Below are positions 1 to 8,591 of a DNA stretch of 64,000 nucleotides, one piece after another. This stretch comes from an uncultured Acetatifactor sp. (GTDB lineage: Bacteria > Bacillota > Clostridia > Lachnospirales > Lachnospiraceae). The notes under the pieces are model-generated. The model had not been told where the DNA came from, ran no database searches, and worked only from the letters and a program-made list of their open reading frames with translations. The stretch is from positions 1 through 64,000 of the forward strand of contig CAJUAH010000005.1 of assembly GCA_910584375.1 (NCBI GenBank), given 5' to 3'. Positions within the stretch are counted from its first letter, which is position 1. Each line of letters starts with the position of its first letter. The position numbers and the translations under genes were made by a program.

Positions 1-60
1 ACCAAGAAGAGAGAGCGTATAGGGAATGGGAGATCGGATGGAAAGAGAGTAAGCGGATGA
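1..60 (+). CDS. C-terminal tail of an upstream gene (partial, uncertain)
   Basis: The first frame is open from the left edge to a TGA and reads as a short basic tail ending GKRVSG. A clear intrinsic terminator follows about 50 bases later, which fits the end of a plus-strand transcription unit entering from the left. Too little is present to name the protein. Confidence 0.3.
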   Translation, partial: TKKRERIGNGRSDGKRVSG

Positions 61-113
61 GATAAGGAAGGTAGTTCAGTGTTCGGTTTTGAGGGCATGG
101 TATGAGCGGATTG

Positions 114-141
114 GCAGGCAGACTTTATATGCCTGCTTTTT
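114..141 (+). terminator. Rho-independent terminator upstream of cheV
   Basis: A GCAGGCA/TGCCTGC stem of 7 bp with a 9-nt loop is followed directly by TTTTT. It separates whatever enters from the left from the cheV transcription unit. Confidence 0.75.
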
Positions 142-195
142 GTTGTAAAAAAATTTATTTTTTTGCAGATAGTAGTATGCTTTTTTAAAAATATA

Positions 196-204
196 TGTTA
201 TAAT
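196..204 (+). promoter_or_regulatory. Probable cheV promoter, extended -10 element
   Basis: TGTTATAAT is an extended -10 box (TG-n-TATAAT) about 55 bases before the chosen cheV start. No good -35 hexamer is seen, as is usual for extended -10 promoters. The surroundings are strongly A/T-rich. Confidence 0.45.
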
Positions 205-258
205 ATCTCTACTGAGTCACGTCGAAGGCTTATGGGTATAAAATGTGAGGTGGAAACT

Positions 259-1161
259 ATGGATTCAAAAATTTTACTGGAAAACGGAACAAACGAACTG
301 GAGATTTTGGAGTTTATTGTTGATGGCAATTATTATGGCATCAACGTAGCGAAGGTCAAAGAGATCATTGGTTATCTGGAACCTACGCCGATCCCGAATT
401 CCCATCCCAGCATTGAGGGTGTATTCATGCCGAGAGACCGCATGATTACGGCGATCGATCTGATGAACTGCTTACAGAGAGGTCAGATGGAGAAGAAGGG
501 TTTATTCATTATTACAAATTTCAATAAGCTGGACATTGCCTTTCATGTGGAACAGGTGATCGGCATACATAGAGTGACCTGGAAGGATATTATTACACCC
601 AATGCGACCTTGTCCGATGCGGAGAGCGGCGTGGCCAGCGGTATTGTGAAGATCAGCGACAGGCTGATCGTGATACTGGATTTTGAGAAGATCGTAACAG
701 ATATTTCCCCCGAGACCGGATTGAAAATATCGGAGATTGCCGAGCTTGGTCCCCGTGAGAGAAACAGCGTTCCGATTTTAATTGCGGAGGATTCTCTGCT
801 GCTGAATAAGCTGATTGTAGACTGTCTGAGTAAAGCGGGATATACCAATATCACTCATACCGCCAACGGTCAGGAGGCATATGATTATATCATGGCGGGC
901 GTGGCCGCAGGCAATTTGGAGCAGAGGGTAAAATGTCTAATCACAGATATTGAGATGCCGCAGATGGATGGCCACCGTCTGGTCAAGCTGTTGAAAGAGG
1001 ACGATAACACGAAACATATTCCGATCATTATTTTCTCCTCTCTGGTAAATGAGGAGATGAGGAGAAAGGGAGAGGCATTGGGAGCGGACAGACAGCTGTC
1101 AAAGCCGGAGATCGTCAATCTGGTTCATGCAATTGATGAGTTATTGGATAGTAAAAAATAA
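259..1161 (+). CDS. cheV: Chemotaxis coupling/adaptation protein CheV (CheW domain plus receiver)
   Basis: About 300 residues with the CheV layout: an N-terminal CheW-like domain (residues ~10-165, starting with the ILEFIVDGNYYGINVAKV strand pattern) and a C-terminal receiver domain (~175-300). The receiver has the acidic pocket (ILIAEDS), the phospho-acceptor Asp in TDIEMPQMDG (about D230) and the conserved Lys in SKPE. Family role: CheV links chemoreceptors to CheA and is modulated by phosphorylation. An in-frame start 96 bases upstream is possible, but the ATG chosen here is preceded by AGGTGG and begins the conserved domain. A terminator follows immediately, so the gene is probably monocistronic. 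Confidence 0.93.
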   Translation: MDSKILLENGTNELEILEFIVDGNYYGINVAKVKEIIGYLEPTPIPNSHPSIEGVFMPRDRMITAIDLMNCLQRGQMEKKGLFIITNFNKLDIAFHVEQVIGIHRVTWKDIITPNATLSDAESGVASGIVKISDRLIVILDFEKIVTDISPETGLKISEIAELGPRERNSVPILIAEDSLLLNKLIVDCLSKAGYTNITHTANGQEAYDYIMAGVAAGNLEQRVKCLITDIEMPQMDGHRLVKLLKEDDNTKHIPIIIFSSLVNEEMRRKGEALGADRQLSKPEIVNLVHAIDELLDSKK

Positions 1162-1168
1162 GGAAAAG

Positions 1169-1189
1169 GCCGGGGCTCCCGGCTTTTTT
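1169..1189 (+). terminator. Rho-independent terminator after cheV
   Basis: The 6-bp GC stem GCCGGG/CCCGGC with a 3-nt loop is followed by six T residues, beginning 8 bases past the cheV stop codon. Confidence 0.9.
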
Positions 1190-1208
1190 CGTGAAAAGGC
1201 AGGTATGT

Positions 1209-1982
1209 ATGGAAGAAAGGATACTGGAGGAGCTGCGGACAGCGGATATGGTTCTGATAGGTATCGGGGAGGAGTTTGAGGAACGGGCTTTTCTGGCGGC
1301 GCAGCCGGAGTATGTGAGCGCCTCGGAATATCTTGAACAGAAAGGACGCATGGAGCTGCTGCCGCTGCTGGCCGACGGGATCCTGCAGAGCAGAGGGCGC
1401 GGGGTGGCGGCGCTGAAACGGCTGTATCAGACAGTGAAAGATAAAAATTATTTTCTGGTCAGCACCTGTCAGACAGATATTTTGCGCCATGCGGGTTTTC
1501 CGGTGGAACGGACGGTGACGCCCTGCGGTACTCTGCGGAAGAAACAGTGTGTCCGGGGATGTGAGCAGAGTCTGACGCCGACGGGGGATTCTCAGCGTGA
1601 ATCTCTGTTTCGAGCGATCACAGGCAGAGAACCGGAACAGGATATAATGGGCTGTTGTCCGCAGTGTCAGGGAAGAATGACATTTAATAATATTTTCCTG
1701 GAAAAGTATCTGGAAAGCGGTTATCTGGAGGACTGGAAACGATATACCATGTGGCTGCAGGGGACTTTGAACCGGAGACTGTGTATCCTAGAGCTGGGAG
1801 TAGGTCTGGATTATCCCTCTGTGATACGCTTTCCCTTTGAAAAGATTGGATATTATAACCAGAAGGCACTGTTTGTGCGGGTGAACGGCGGTTTGTATTA
1901 TCTGACAAAGGAACTGAGTGAGAGAGGCGTAGCGATAGCAAAGAATGCTATTGACTGGCTGCTTAAAGAAGAGATATTATAG
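1209..1982 (+). CDS. Sir2-like Rossmann-fold protein with Cys pairs
   Basis: A 257-residue protein that resembles the divergent sirtuin-like proteins of Firmicutes. It has an opening nucleotide-fold strand (MVLIGIGEEFEE), a central FLVSTCQTD segment where sirtuins have TTNVDH, two Cys clusters (CGTLRKKQC and CCPQC) that could bind zinc, and the late ELGVG..PSVIRFPFEKI motif typical of this subgroup. The catalytic His of true sirtuins is not at its expected place, so deacetylase activity is doubtful. A GTG 18 bases upstream could also start it; the ATG after AAAGGCAGG fits better. The gene follows the cheV terminator and leads into the histidine-gene cluster. Confidence 0.6.
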   Translation: MEERILEELRTADMVLIGIGEEFEERAFLAAQPEYVSASEYLEQKGRMELLPLLADGILQSRGRGVAALKRLYQTVKDKNYFLVSTCQTDILRHAGFPVERTVTPCGTLRKKQCVRGCEQSLTPTGDSQRESLFRAITGREPEQDIMGCCPQCQGRMTFNNIFLEKYLESGYLEDWKRYTMWLQGTLNRRLCILELGVGLDYPSVIRFPFEKIGYYNQKALFVRVNGGLYYLTKELSERGVAIAKNAIDWLLKEEIL

Positions 1983-2028
1983 AAGTATTAAAACAGGAAA
2001 GGAGCGCCATAGGCGTAGTCGGGATAAA

Positions 2029-3993
2029 ATGGATTCCAATGAAGAATATTTAGATCAATTACTGAGATCTTTGACCGAAGGAACTTCAAACGAGGCTACA
2101 GACGGGGGGAATGATCCGGATCAGGATGATGGTCTGGGAGATCTGCTCAATCAGTTTTCGGACGACATGGACAGCTTACCTCCGGAACTGCTCAGCGGAC
2201 TGCTGGACGGCACGGAGAATCCACCGGAGGGGCAGTTGGAAGAAGATATTCTTTCGGGTATGATGCAGGATGTGATGGGACAGGGCGGCGAAGAGCCAGA
2301 GGAAACGGCGACGTTTGAGACGGAGGAAACGGAACCGTCTGTTTCTGCTGCATATGAGCAACCGGTCTCTGACCAGGCTGAACAGCCGGAACCAGAGATG
2401 GAGACGGATATGGCGGAGCCGTCGGTCTCCGAGACGGATGAGCAACCTGAATCGGATATGGCGTGGGAGACGGAGTTTGATATGTTTAAAGACCCGGATG
2501 ACGGCGGGAGCGGGCAGACAGAGCCGGAGGAGGCCGAACCGGCGGAAACGGATATGGCGGAGCCGGACGGGGATGATATGTTTGGGATGGCGGATACGGA
2601 TTTGCCGGATCCGGTGAAAACGGACGATGCGATGCAGGACGATACGGACGGAGAAGACGATGATCTGGGCAGTCTGCTGGATAGTCTGGGAGCGGAAGGG
2701 CAGGAACTCTCCGATCTGCTGGATCGGGCGGAACGCGACGAACCGGTGGAGGATCCCACATCAGCTCTGATGCAGGATCTGAACGGAGAACTGCCGCTGG
2801 ATACGGATTGGGAAGAGGAATATTCTTCAGAGGAAACAGAGGAACTGCCTGAAAGACCGGAAAAAAAGAGAAAGAAGAAAGAACGTGTCAAAAAGGAAAA
2901 AGTAAAGAAGGAAAAGGTAAAAAAGGAGAAAAAATCAAAGGGCAACAGAAAACAGCAGACGGAGGAGCCTGCTGAAGACATGGCGGATACAGTTACCCAG
3001 GAAGTGATCGACGAGATGCTGGCCATGCAGCAGGAGATGGACAGAAACGCGGAGGCCGGATTGGAATCGGAGCCCGAATCTGCGGTAAAAGAGAAAAAGC
3101 AGGGTTTTTGGGGAAAACTATTAAGCGCGTTGACACAGGAAGAAGAGCCTGAGGAGGAACCGGCTGATCTGGTCAGCGACGAGAATGGGGAGATCCTGAA
3201 AGAACTGGATAAAGAAAAGAAACAGGCCAAGGGCAAAAAGAAAAAGGGGAAGGATAAAAAAGCTGCCGGAACGGATGAGGATGAAGAATTTGAAGAGGCC
3301 GACGACAGCAGGAAAAAGAAGAAAAAGGAGAAGAAACCTAAGAAGGAGAAGGCGCCTGCTCCTGTGGAAGATCTGATTCCCGGCAAGAAACTGTCGCTGA
3401 AAAAGGTGTTGCCCATTGTGCTGGTGGTTCTGGCGTTTGGTCTTGCCTATGTGCTGGTAAGTCACCTGTATATAGATTTTGTCAATAAGCGGAGCGCGGA
3501 AAAGGCATACTATGCGGGAGATTACATGGAATGTTACAGTCTGCTGTTCGGACAGGACCGCAATGACAACCAGGAGATGATGTACCACAAGGCGGAGCTG
3601 ATGCTGCAAATGGAGCGCATGAAGGGGAATTACCGAAGGCTGGTAATGGAGGGTAAGGAACTGGAGGCGCTGGATTATCTGGTACAATGTATCTGCCGCA
3701 GAGAATCTTTCTATCAGCAGGGACAGGAATGGAACAGCATGGATGTGGTGGAAGAGACGTTCGCAGGAATGAGCGCGCTGCTGACAGCCAACTATGGACT
3801 GACCGAGGAGCGGGCCGTGGAGATTGCCGCGCTGAAAAGCGATGTGGATTATACGCTGGCGCTGATGGAAGTGTTGGAGCTGTTAAACAGCGAGCCGGAA
3901 GAGGAACAGGAACCGGCAGTATCTTATGAGGACTTGCTGCCGGAGGAAGAGGAGCAGCGCCCGGACACGGCATTTGTTGACACCATGGAGTAA
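2029..3993 (+). CDS. Large acidic, Lys-rich membrane-anchored protein of unknown function
   Basis: About 654 residues. The first ~270 are highly acidic and low in complexity, rich in Glu/Asp/Pro with loosely repeated TDMAEP-like units. Then come Lys-rich tracts (KKEKVKKEK repeats), a single hydrophobic helix (VLPIVLVVLAFGLAYVLVSH, residues ~462-481) and a ~190-residue C-terminal domain with a helical, TPR-like look (AEKAYYAGDYMECYSLLFG). With no signal peptide, the charged part is probably cytoplasmic and the C-terminal domain outside, by inference. The ATG chosen has only a weak ribosome site; a strong AAAGGAG lies about 25 bases further up. The stop lies 7 bases before hisH. I do not recognise a named family. 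Confidence 0.7.
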   Translation: MDSNEEYLDQLLRSLTEGTSNEATDGGNDPDQDDGLGDLLNQFSDDMDSLPPELLSGLLDGTENPPEGQLEEDILSGMMQDVMGQGGEEPEETATFETEETEPSVSAAYEQPVSDQAEQPEPEMETDMAEPSVSETDEQPESDMAWETEFDMFKDPDDGGSGQTEPEEAEPAETDMAEPDGDDMFGMADTDLPDPVKTDDAMQDDTDGEDDDLGSLLDSLGAEGQELSDLLDRAERDEPVEDPTSALMQDLNGELPLDTDWEEEYSSEETEELPERPEKKRKKKERVKKEKVKKEKVKKEKKSKGNRKQQTEEPAEDMADTVTQEVIDEMLAMQQEMDRNAEAGLESEPESAVKEKKQGFWGKLLSALTQEEEPEEEPADLVSDENGEILKELDKEKKQAKGKKKKGKDKKAAGTDEDEEFEEADDSRKKKKKEKKPKKEKAPAPVEDLIPGKKLSLKKVLPIVLVVLAFGLAYVLVSHLYIDFVNKRSAEKAYYAGDYMECYSLLFGQDRNDNQEMMYHKAELMLQMERMKGNYRRLVMEGKELEALDYLVQCICRRESFYQQGQEWNSMDVVEETFAGMSALLTANYGLTEERAVEIAALKSDVDYTLALMEVLELLNSEPEEEQEPAVSYEDLLPEEEEQRPDTAFVDTME

Positions 3994-4000
3994 GAGGTAT

Positions 4001-4624
4001 ATGATTGCTATAATTGACTATGACGCAGGGAATATTAAGAGCGTTGAAAAAGCATTGATTGCGTTGGAGGAACAGGTGGTGGTCACCAGGAACCCGGAGG
4101 AGATTCTGGGCGCGGACGGTGTGATTCTGCCGGGCGTGGGAGCGTTCGGAGACGCGATGAAACGTTTGGAAAGCTATGGTCTGGTGAAGATCATAGCTCA
4201 GGTTGCGGAGCGTGGAATCCCGCTTTTGGGGATATGTCTGGGACTGCAGCTTATGTTTGAGAGCAGCGAGGAGAGTCCGGGAGTAAAAGGACTTGGTCTG
4301 TTGCCGGGACGGATCCTGCGGATTCCTGACGGGGGAGAACGGAAGGTGCCCCATATCGGTTGGAATGATCTGAAATTTCCCCATAGGGGAAGACTGTTTC
4401 GGGATCTGCCGGAGGACTCCTATGTCTATTTTGTACATTCCTACTATTTACAGGCGCGGGATACGGATATCGTTACCGCTACTACAGAGTATGGTGTGCT
4501 GATTCATGCCTCCGTGGAAAAGGATAATATTTTTGCCTGTCAGTTTCACCCGGAAAAAAGTTCCGGCGTGGGCAGAAAGATATTACAGAATTTTATTGCG
4601 GTGGTAAAGAGTACGGACAAATAG
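4001..4624 (+). CDS. hisH: Imidazole glycerol phosphate synthase, glutaminase subunit
   Basis: The 207-residue class I glutamine amidotransferase of histidine synthesis. It splits glutamine and passes ammonia to HisF, giving imidazole glycerol phosphate and AICAR. The triad is visible: nucleophile Cys79 in LGICLGLQ, and His183 and Glu185 in CQFHPEKSS. The N-terminus IAIIDYDAGNIKSVEKAL is typical. The ATG follows AAGAGGT, 7 bases after the preceding stop. hisF follows after 39 bases, so the two subunits are co-expressed. The other his genes are not in this window. Confidence 0.97.
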   Translation: MIAIIDYDAGNIKSVEKALIALEEQVVVTRNPEEILGADGVILPGVGAFGDAMKRLESYGLVKIIAQVAERGIPLLGICLGLQLMFESSEESPGVKGLGLLPGRILRIPDGGERKVPHIGWNDLKFPHRGRLFRDLPEDSYVYFVHSYYLQARDTDIVTATTEYGVLIHASVEKDNIFACQFHPEKSSGVGRKILQNFIAVVKSTDK

Positions 4625-4663
4625 AAAAGGCTGCCCGGTGAAACGGGCCAGAGGGGAGTCGAT

Positions 4664-5428
4664 ATGCATACCAAAAGGATCATTCCCTGCCTGGATGTGA
4701 AAGATGGCAGGGTGGTAAAATGTGTGAATTTTCTCAATCCCCGGGATGCGGGAGATCCGGCCCAGGCGGCTGCGGCTTATGACCGGGAGGGAGCGGACGA
4801 ACTGGTTTTTCTGGATATCAACGCCTCTGCGGACAGTCGGGCCACGCAGCTGGAATGGGTGCGTCAGGTGGCGAGCAGGGTGTTTATTCCTTTCACTGTG
4901 GGCGGAGGTATCCGCACGGTGGATGATTTCCGGGCGATCCTGCGGGAAGGCGCGGATAAGATTGCGGTGAATTCCGCCGCCATCATGAATCCAAGGCTGA
5001 TCAGCGATGCGGCGGACAAGTTTGGCAGTCAGTGCGTGGTGGTGGCGATCGATGCCAAGCGCCGTGCGGACGGATCCGGCTGGAATATATATAAAAACGG
5101 CGGCCGTGTGGATATGGGCATGGACGCGCTGGAATGGGTGGCCGAGGCGGAGCGGCTGGGAGCGGGAGAGATCCTTTTGACCAGCATGGACGGAGACGGC
5201 ACGAAAGAGGGATATGACCTGGAACTGACCAAAGCGGTGACAGACTTGGTACGCATCCCGGTGATCGCCTCCGGCGGCGCCGGAAAACTGGAGCATTTTT
5301 ATGAAGCGCTGGTGGAGGCGGGAGCCGAGGCAGTGCTGGCGGCGTCCCTGTTCCACTATAAGGAGCTGGAGATACGGGAAGTGAAGGAATATCTGCATTC
5401 CCGGGGCGTTTCCGTGCGCTTGGTGTGA
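4664..5428 (+). CDS. hisF: Imidazole glycerol phosphate synthase, cyclase subunit
   Basis: A 254-residue (beta/alpha)8 barrel, full length for HisF. It opens with KRIIPCLDVKDGRVVKCVNF, with catalytic Asp11. The second catalytic acid is Asp130 in VVAIDAKR. Phosphate-binding loops include the GGGIRT segment and the late ASGGAGKLEHF. It uses ammonia from HisH to convert PRFAR into imidazole glycerol phosphate and AICAR. The start follows a GAGGGGAG site. Confidence 0.97.
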   Translation: MHTKRIIPCLDVKDGRVVKCVNFLNPRDAGDPAQAAAAYDREGADELVFLDINASADSRATQLEWVRQVASRVFIPFTVGGGIRTVDDFRAILREGADKIAVNSAAIMNPRLISDAADKFGSQCVVVAIDAKRRADGSGWNIYKNGGRVDMGMDALEWVAEAERLGAGEILLTSMDGDGTKEGYDLELTKAVTDLVRIPVIASGGAGKLEHFYEALVEAGAEAVLAASLFHYKELEIREVKEYLHSRGVSVRLV

Positions 5429-5482
5429 TGACCGTTGTCCGATTTTTGGCGGGCGTACATTTATAAATGAGAGGTAATATGT

Positions 5483-6157
5483 ATGGCTATGATAAACAAT
5501 GACTGGCTCACGGAGCTGGCTCCGGAGTTTCACAAACCCTATTATGCCAAACTGTTCCAGTTTGTAAAGGATGAATACAACAGTACGCAGATCTTTCCCC
5601 CGGCGGACGATATATTCAATGCTTTTCATTTAACACCCCTGAGTGAAGTAAAAGTGGTGATCCTGGGGCAGGATCCCTATCACAATGTAGGACAGGCTCA
5701 TGGACTGTGTTTTTCCGTGAGGCCGGAGGTGGATATCCCGCCGTCGCTGGTAAATATTTATAAGGAACTGCACGACGATCTGGGGTGCAGGATTCCCAAT
5801 AACGGTTATCTGGTAAAGTGGGCCAGGCAGGGAGTGCTGATGCTCAACACGGTGCTGACGGTCCGGGCGCATATGGCCAATTCTCATAGGGGAAAAGGCT
5901 GGGAGGAGTTTACGGACGCCGCCATAGCGGCATTAAACAAGCAGGACAGGCCCATAGTGTTCATTCTTTGGGGCAGACCTGCCCAGACCAAGGAGAGGAT
6001 GCTGAACAATCCCAATCACCTGATCCTGAAAGCTCCCCATCCCAGTCCGCTGTCGGCTTACAACGGTTTCTTTGGCAGCAAGCCGTTCAGCCAGGCCAAC
6101 CGTTTTCTGGAGGAACATGGAGCAGCGCCCATAGACTGGCAGATCGAGGATGTGTAG
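5483..6157 (+). CDS. ung: Uracil-DNA glycosylase, family 1
   Basis: 224 residues with all family-1 motifs: the water-activating GQDPYHN (Asp64, same number as in E. coli Ung), the minor-groove HPSPLS loop with catalytic His near residue 186, and the uracil-stacking FSVRPEV segment. It removes uracil from DNA in base excision repair. GAGAGGT precedes the ATG. It lies in the same direction as hisF and ddh with short gaps. Confidence 0.97.
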   Translation: MAMINNDWLTELAPEFHKPYYAKLFQFVKDEYNSTQIFPPADDIFNAFHLTPLSEVKVVILGQDPYHNVGQAHGLCFSVRPEVDIPPSLVNIYKELHDDLGCRIPNNGYLVKWARQGVLMLNTVLTVRAHMANSHRGKGWEEFTDAAIAALNKQDRPIVFILWGRPAQTKERMLNNPNHLILKAPHPSPLSAYNGFFGSKPFSQANRFLEEHGAAPIDWQIEDV

Positions 6158-6193
6158 GAATCTGCGGAACATATAATAAAAGGAGAAGACAGC

Positions 6194-7180
6194 ATGGAGA
6201 AGATCAGGATCGCAATTTTGGGATATGGCAATCTGGGCAGGGGCATTGAATGCGCCGTGGGCCAGAATGAGGATATGGAGCTTACAGCGGTGTTTACCCG
6301 CCGGGATCCCTCTGCGGTAAAGACCGTCAGCGGAGTGCCGGTATACGGTGCGGATAAGCTGCCGGAGAAAAAGGATGAGATAGATGTGCTGATGCTCTGC
6401 GGCGGTTCGGCCACGGATCTGCCCGCGCAGACTCCCGCATATGCGGCGGACTTTAATGTGATAGACAGCTTTGACACCCATGCCAGGATCCCGGAACATT
6501 TTGACGCGGTGGACCGGGCGGCCAGGGAGGGCGGCAAAGTGGCAATGATTTCCGTGGGCTGGGATCCGGGGATGTTTTCTTTGAACCGGCTGTATGCCAA
6601 CGCGATCCTGCGCTGCGGCAGGGACTATACCTTTTGGGGAAAAGGAGTCAGCCAGGGACATTCTGACGCCATCCGACGCATAGACGGTGTAAAAGATGCC
6701 CGGCAGTATACCGTTCCGGTGGAGTCCGCCGTAAACGCGGTGCGGGCCTGTGAGAATCCGGAACTCACCACCCGGCAGAAACATACGCGGGAGTGCTATG
6801 TGGTGGCCGAGGAGGGAGCGGACAGGGGACGGATCGAGCAGGAGATCAAGACCATGCCCAATTATTTTGCGGACTATGATACCACCGTGCATTTTATTAC
6901 CCAGGAGGAACTACTTCGGGATCATGCGGGTATCCCCCACGGCGGCACGGTGATTCGGACAGGCAGAACCGGTGTGGACGGGAAACATAATCATGTAATC
7001 GAGTACAGTTTAAAGCTGGACTCCAACCCGGAATTTACCGCCTGCGTGCTGACTGCCTATGCCAGGGCGGTATACAGGATGAACCGGGAGGGCATGACGG
7101 GCTGTAAGACCGTATTTGACGTGGCTCCCGCATACTTGAGCGCCATGAGCCCGGAGGAGATGCGGGCGAGTTTGCTCTAA
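6194..7180 (+). CDS. ddh: meso-Diaminopimelate D-dehydrogenase
   Basis: 328 residues. An N-terminal Rossmann fold (RIAILGYGNLGRGIE) binds NADP. The substrate domain carries the conserved VISVGWDPGMFSLNR-like segment (here MISVGWDPGMFS), the GVSQGHSDAIRRIDGV loop and GGTVIRTGRT. The enzyme makes meso-diaminopimelate in one step from tetrahydrodipicolinate, the dehydrogenase variant of lysine synthesis common in Clostridia. AAAAGGAG precedes the start. lysA, which uses its product, is the next gene. Confidence 0.96.
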   Translation: MEKIRIAILGYGNLGRGIECAVGQNEDMELTAVFTRRDPSAVKTVSGVPVYGADKLPEKKDEIDVLMLCGGSATDLPAQTPAYAADFNVIDSFDTHARIPEHFDAVDRAAREGGKVAMISVGWDPGMFSLNRLYANAILRCGRDYTFWGKGVSQGHSDAIRRIDGVKDARQYTVPVESAVNAVRACENPELTTRQKHTRECYVVAEEGADRGRIEQEIKTMPNYFADYDTTVHFITQEELLRDHAGIPHGGTVIRTGRTGVDGKHNHVIEYSLKLDSNPEFTACVLTAYARAVYRMNREGMTGCKTVFDVAPAYLSAMSPEEMRASLL

Positions 7181-7287
7181 AGGACAGGCGGATGTTATAA
7201 ATGTGAATAAACACTGTAACATAGACATGGCCACAGTTGGGCCGCAGGGAATAGACATGCGTGCTGATACGCGCAAGAGGTATAAAC

Positions 7288-8565
7288 ATGATAAAAGAGG
7301 CATTTGTAAGTAAGGCACAGATAGAGGAGATTGCAAAGACATACCCGACTCCCTTTCATATTTATGAGGAAAAGGGGATCCGGGCCAATGCCGCCGCTCT
7401 TAAGGAGGCTTTTGCATGGAATCCGGGATACAGGGAGTTTTTTGCGGTCAAGGCAACTCCCAACCCTTTTTTGATCGATATTTTGCGGGATTATGGCTGC
7501 GGGACGGATTGTTCTTCTATGACGGAACTGATGCTCAGCCATGCCATGGGGATAGACGGGGAGGATATCATGTTTTCCTCCAACGATACTCCGGCGGAGG
7601 AATTTGCCTATGCGGCGAAGATCGGGGCTACCATCAATCTGGACGACATTACCCATATTGATTTTCTGGAAAAGACTTTGGGCTATCTGCCGAAAACGAT
7701 CAGTTGCCGTTACAATCCGGGCGGCTATTTTTCCCTGGGGACGGATATCATGGACAACCCGGGAGACGCCAAGTACGGCTTTACCACGGAGCAGATGTTT
7801 GAGGGCTACAGGATCTTGAAGGAGAAAGGAGTGGAGCGTTTTGGTATCCACGCGTTCCTCGCCAGCAATACCGTCACCAATGAGTACTATCCTGTACTGG
7901 CCAGGCAGCTTTTTGAGTTGGCGGTAAAGCTTAAGGAGGAGACGGGGGCGCATATCTGCTTTATCAATCTGTCCGGCGGCATCGGCGTGCCTTACCGCCC
8001 GGAACAGACGCCCAATGACATCCGCGCGATCGGGGAGAGCGTGAGAAAGGTATATGAGGAGGTTCTGGTTCCCGCCGGTATGGGAGATGTGGCAATCTAT
8101 ACGGAGCTGGGGCGTTTCATGATGGCTCCCTATGGACATCTGGTGACCCGGGTGATCCACGAGAAACATATCTACAAAGAGTATCTGGGCGTGGATGCCT
8201 GCGCCGTGAATCTGATGCGTCCGGCCATGTACGGCGCATATCATCATATCACCGTACTGGGCAAGGAGCAGGAGCCCTGCGACCATATGTATGATGTGGC
8301 AGGTTCTCTGTGTGAAAACAATGATAAATTTGCAATAGACCGTATGCTGCCGAAGGTGGAAATCGGTGATTACCTTGTCATCCACGACACTGGCGCCCAC
8401 GGCTTTGCCATGGGTTACAATTACAACGGGAAACTGAAATCGGCGGAGCTGTTGCTGAGAGAGGACGGCAGCGTGCAGTTGATTCGCCGGGCGGAGACGG
8501 CGAAGGATTATTTCGCGACTTTCGACGGTTTTGATATATTTGACAGTTTATTTCCGGAAGAGTGA
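7288..8565 (+). CDS. lysA: Diaminopimelate decarboxylase
   Basis: 425 residues, a fold-type III PLP enzyme that converts meso-diaminopimelate to lysine. The PLP lysine is Lys55 in FFAVKATPNP. The glycine-rich phosphate loop (LSGGIGVPY) and the other-half active-site Cys region (GSLCENND) are present. The ATG after AAGAGGTATAAAC is chosen; a further in-frame start 27 bases up lacks a ribosome site. Following ddh it forms a two-gene lysine unit. Confidence 0.95.
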   Translation: MIKEAFVSKAQIEEIAKTYPTPFHIYEEKGIRANAAALKEAFAWNPGYREFFAVKATPNPFLIDILRDYGCGTDCSSMTELMLSHAMGIDGEDIMFSSNDTPAEEFAYAAKIGATINLDDITHIDFLEKTLGYLPKTISCRYNPGGYFSLGTDIMDNPGDAKYGFTTEQMFEGYRILKEKGVERFGIHAFLASNTVTNEYYPVLARQLFELAVKLKEETGAHICFINLSGGIGVPYRPEQTPNDIRAIGESVRKVYEEVLVPAGMGDVAIYTELGRFMMAPYGHLVTRVIHEKHIYKEYLGVDACAVNLMRPAMYGAYHHITVLGKEQEPCDHMYDVAGSLCENNDKFAIDRMLPKVEIGDYLVIHDTGAHGFAMGYNYNGKLKSAELLLREDGSVQLIRRAETAKDYFATFDGFDIFDSLFPEE

Positions 8566-8591
8566 CGGGGAAGATATGTGGGGGAACTGTT

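Noticed and set aside
7181..7287. Lysine riboswitch before lysA
   Set aside because: The 107-base gap between ddh and lysA is too short and lacks the conserved lysine-aptamer stems.
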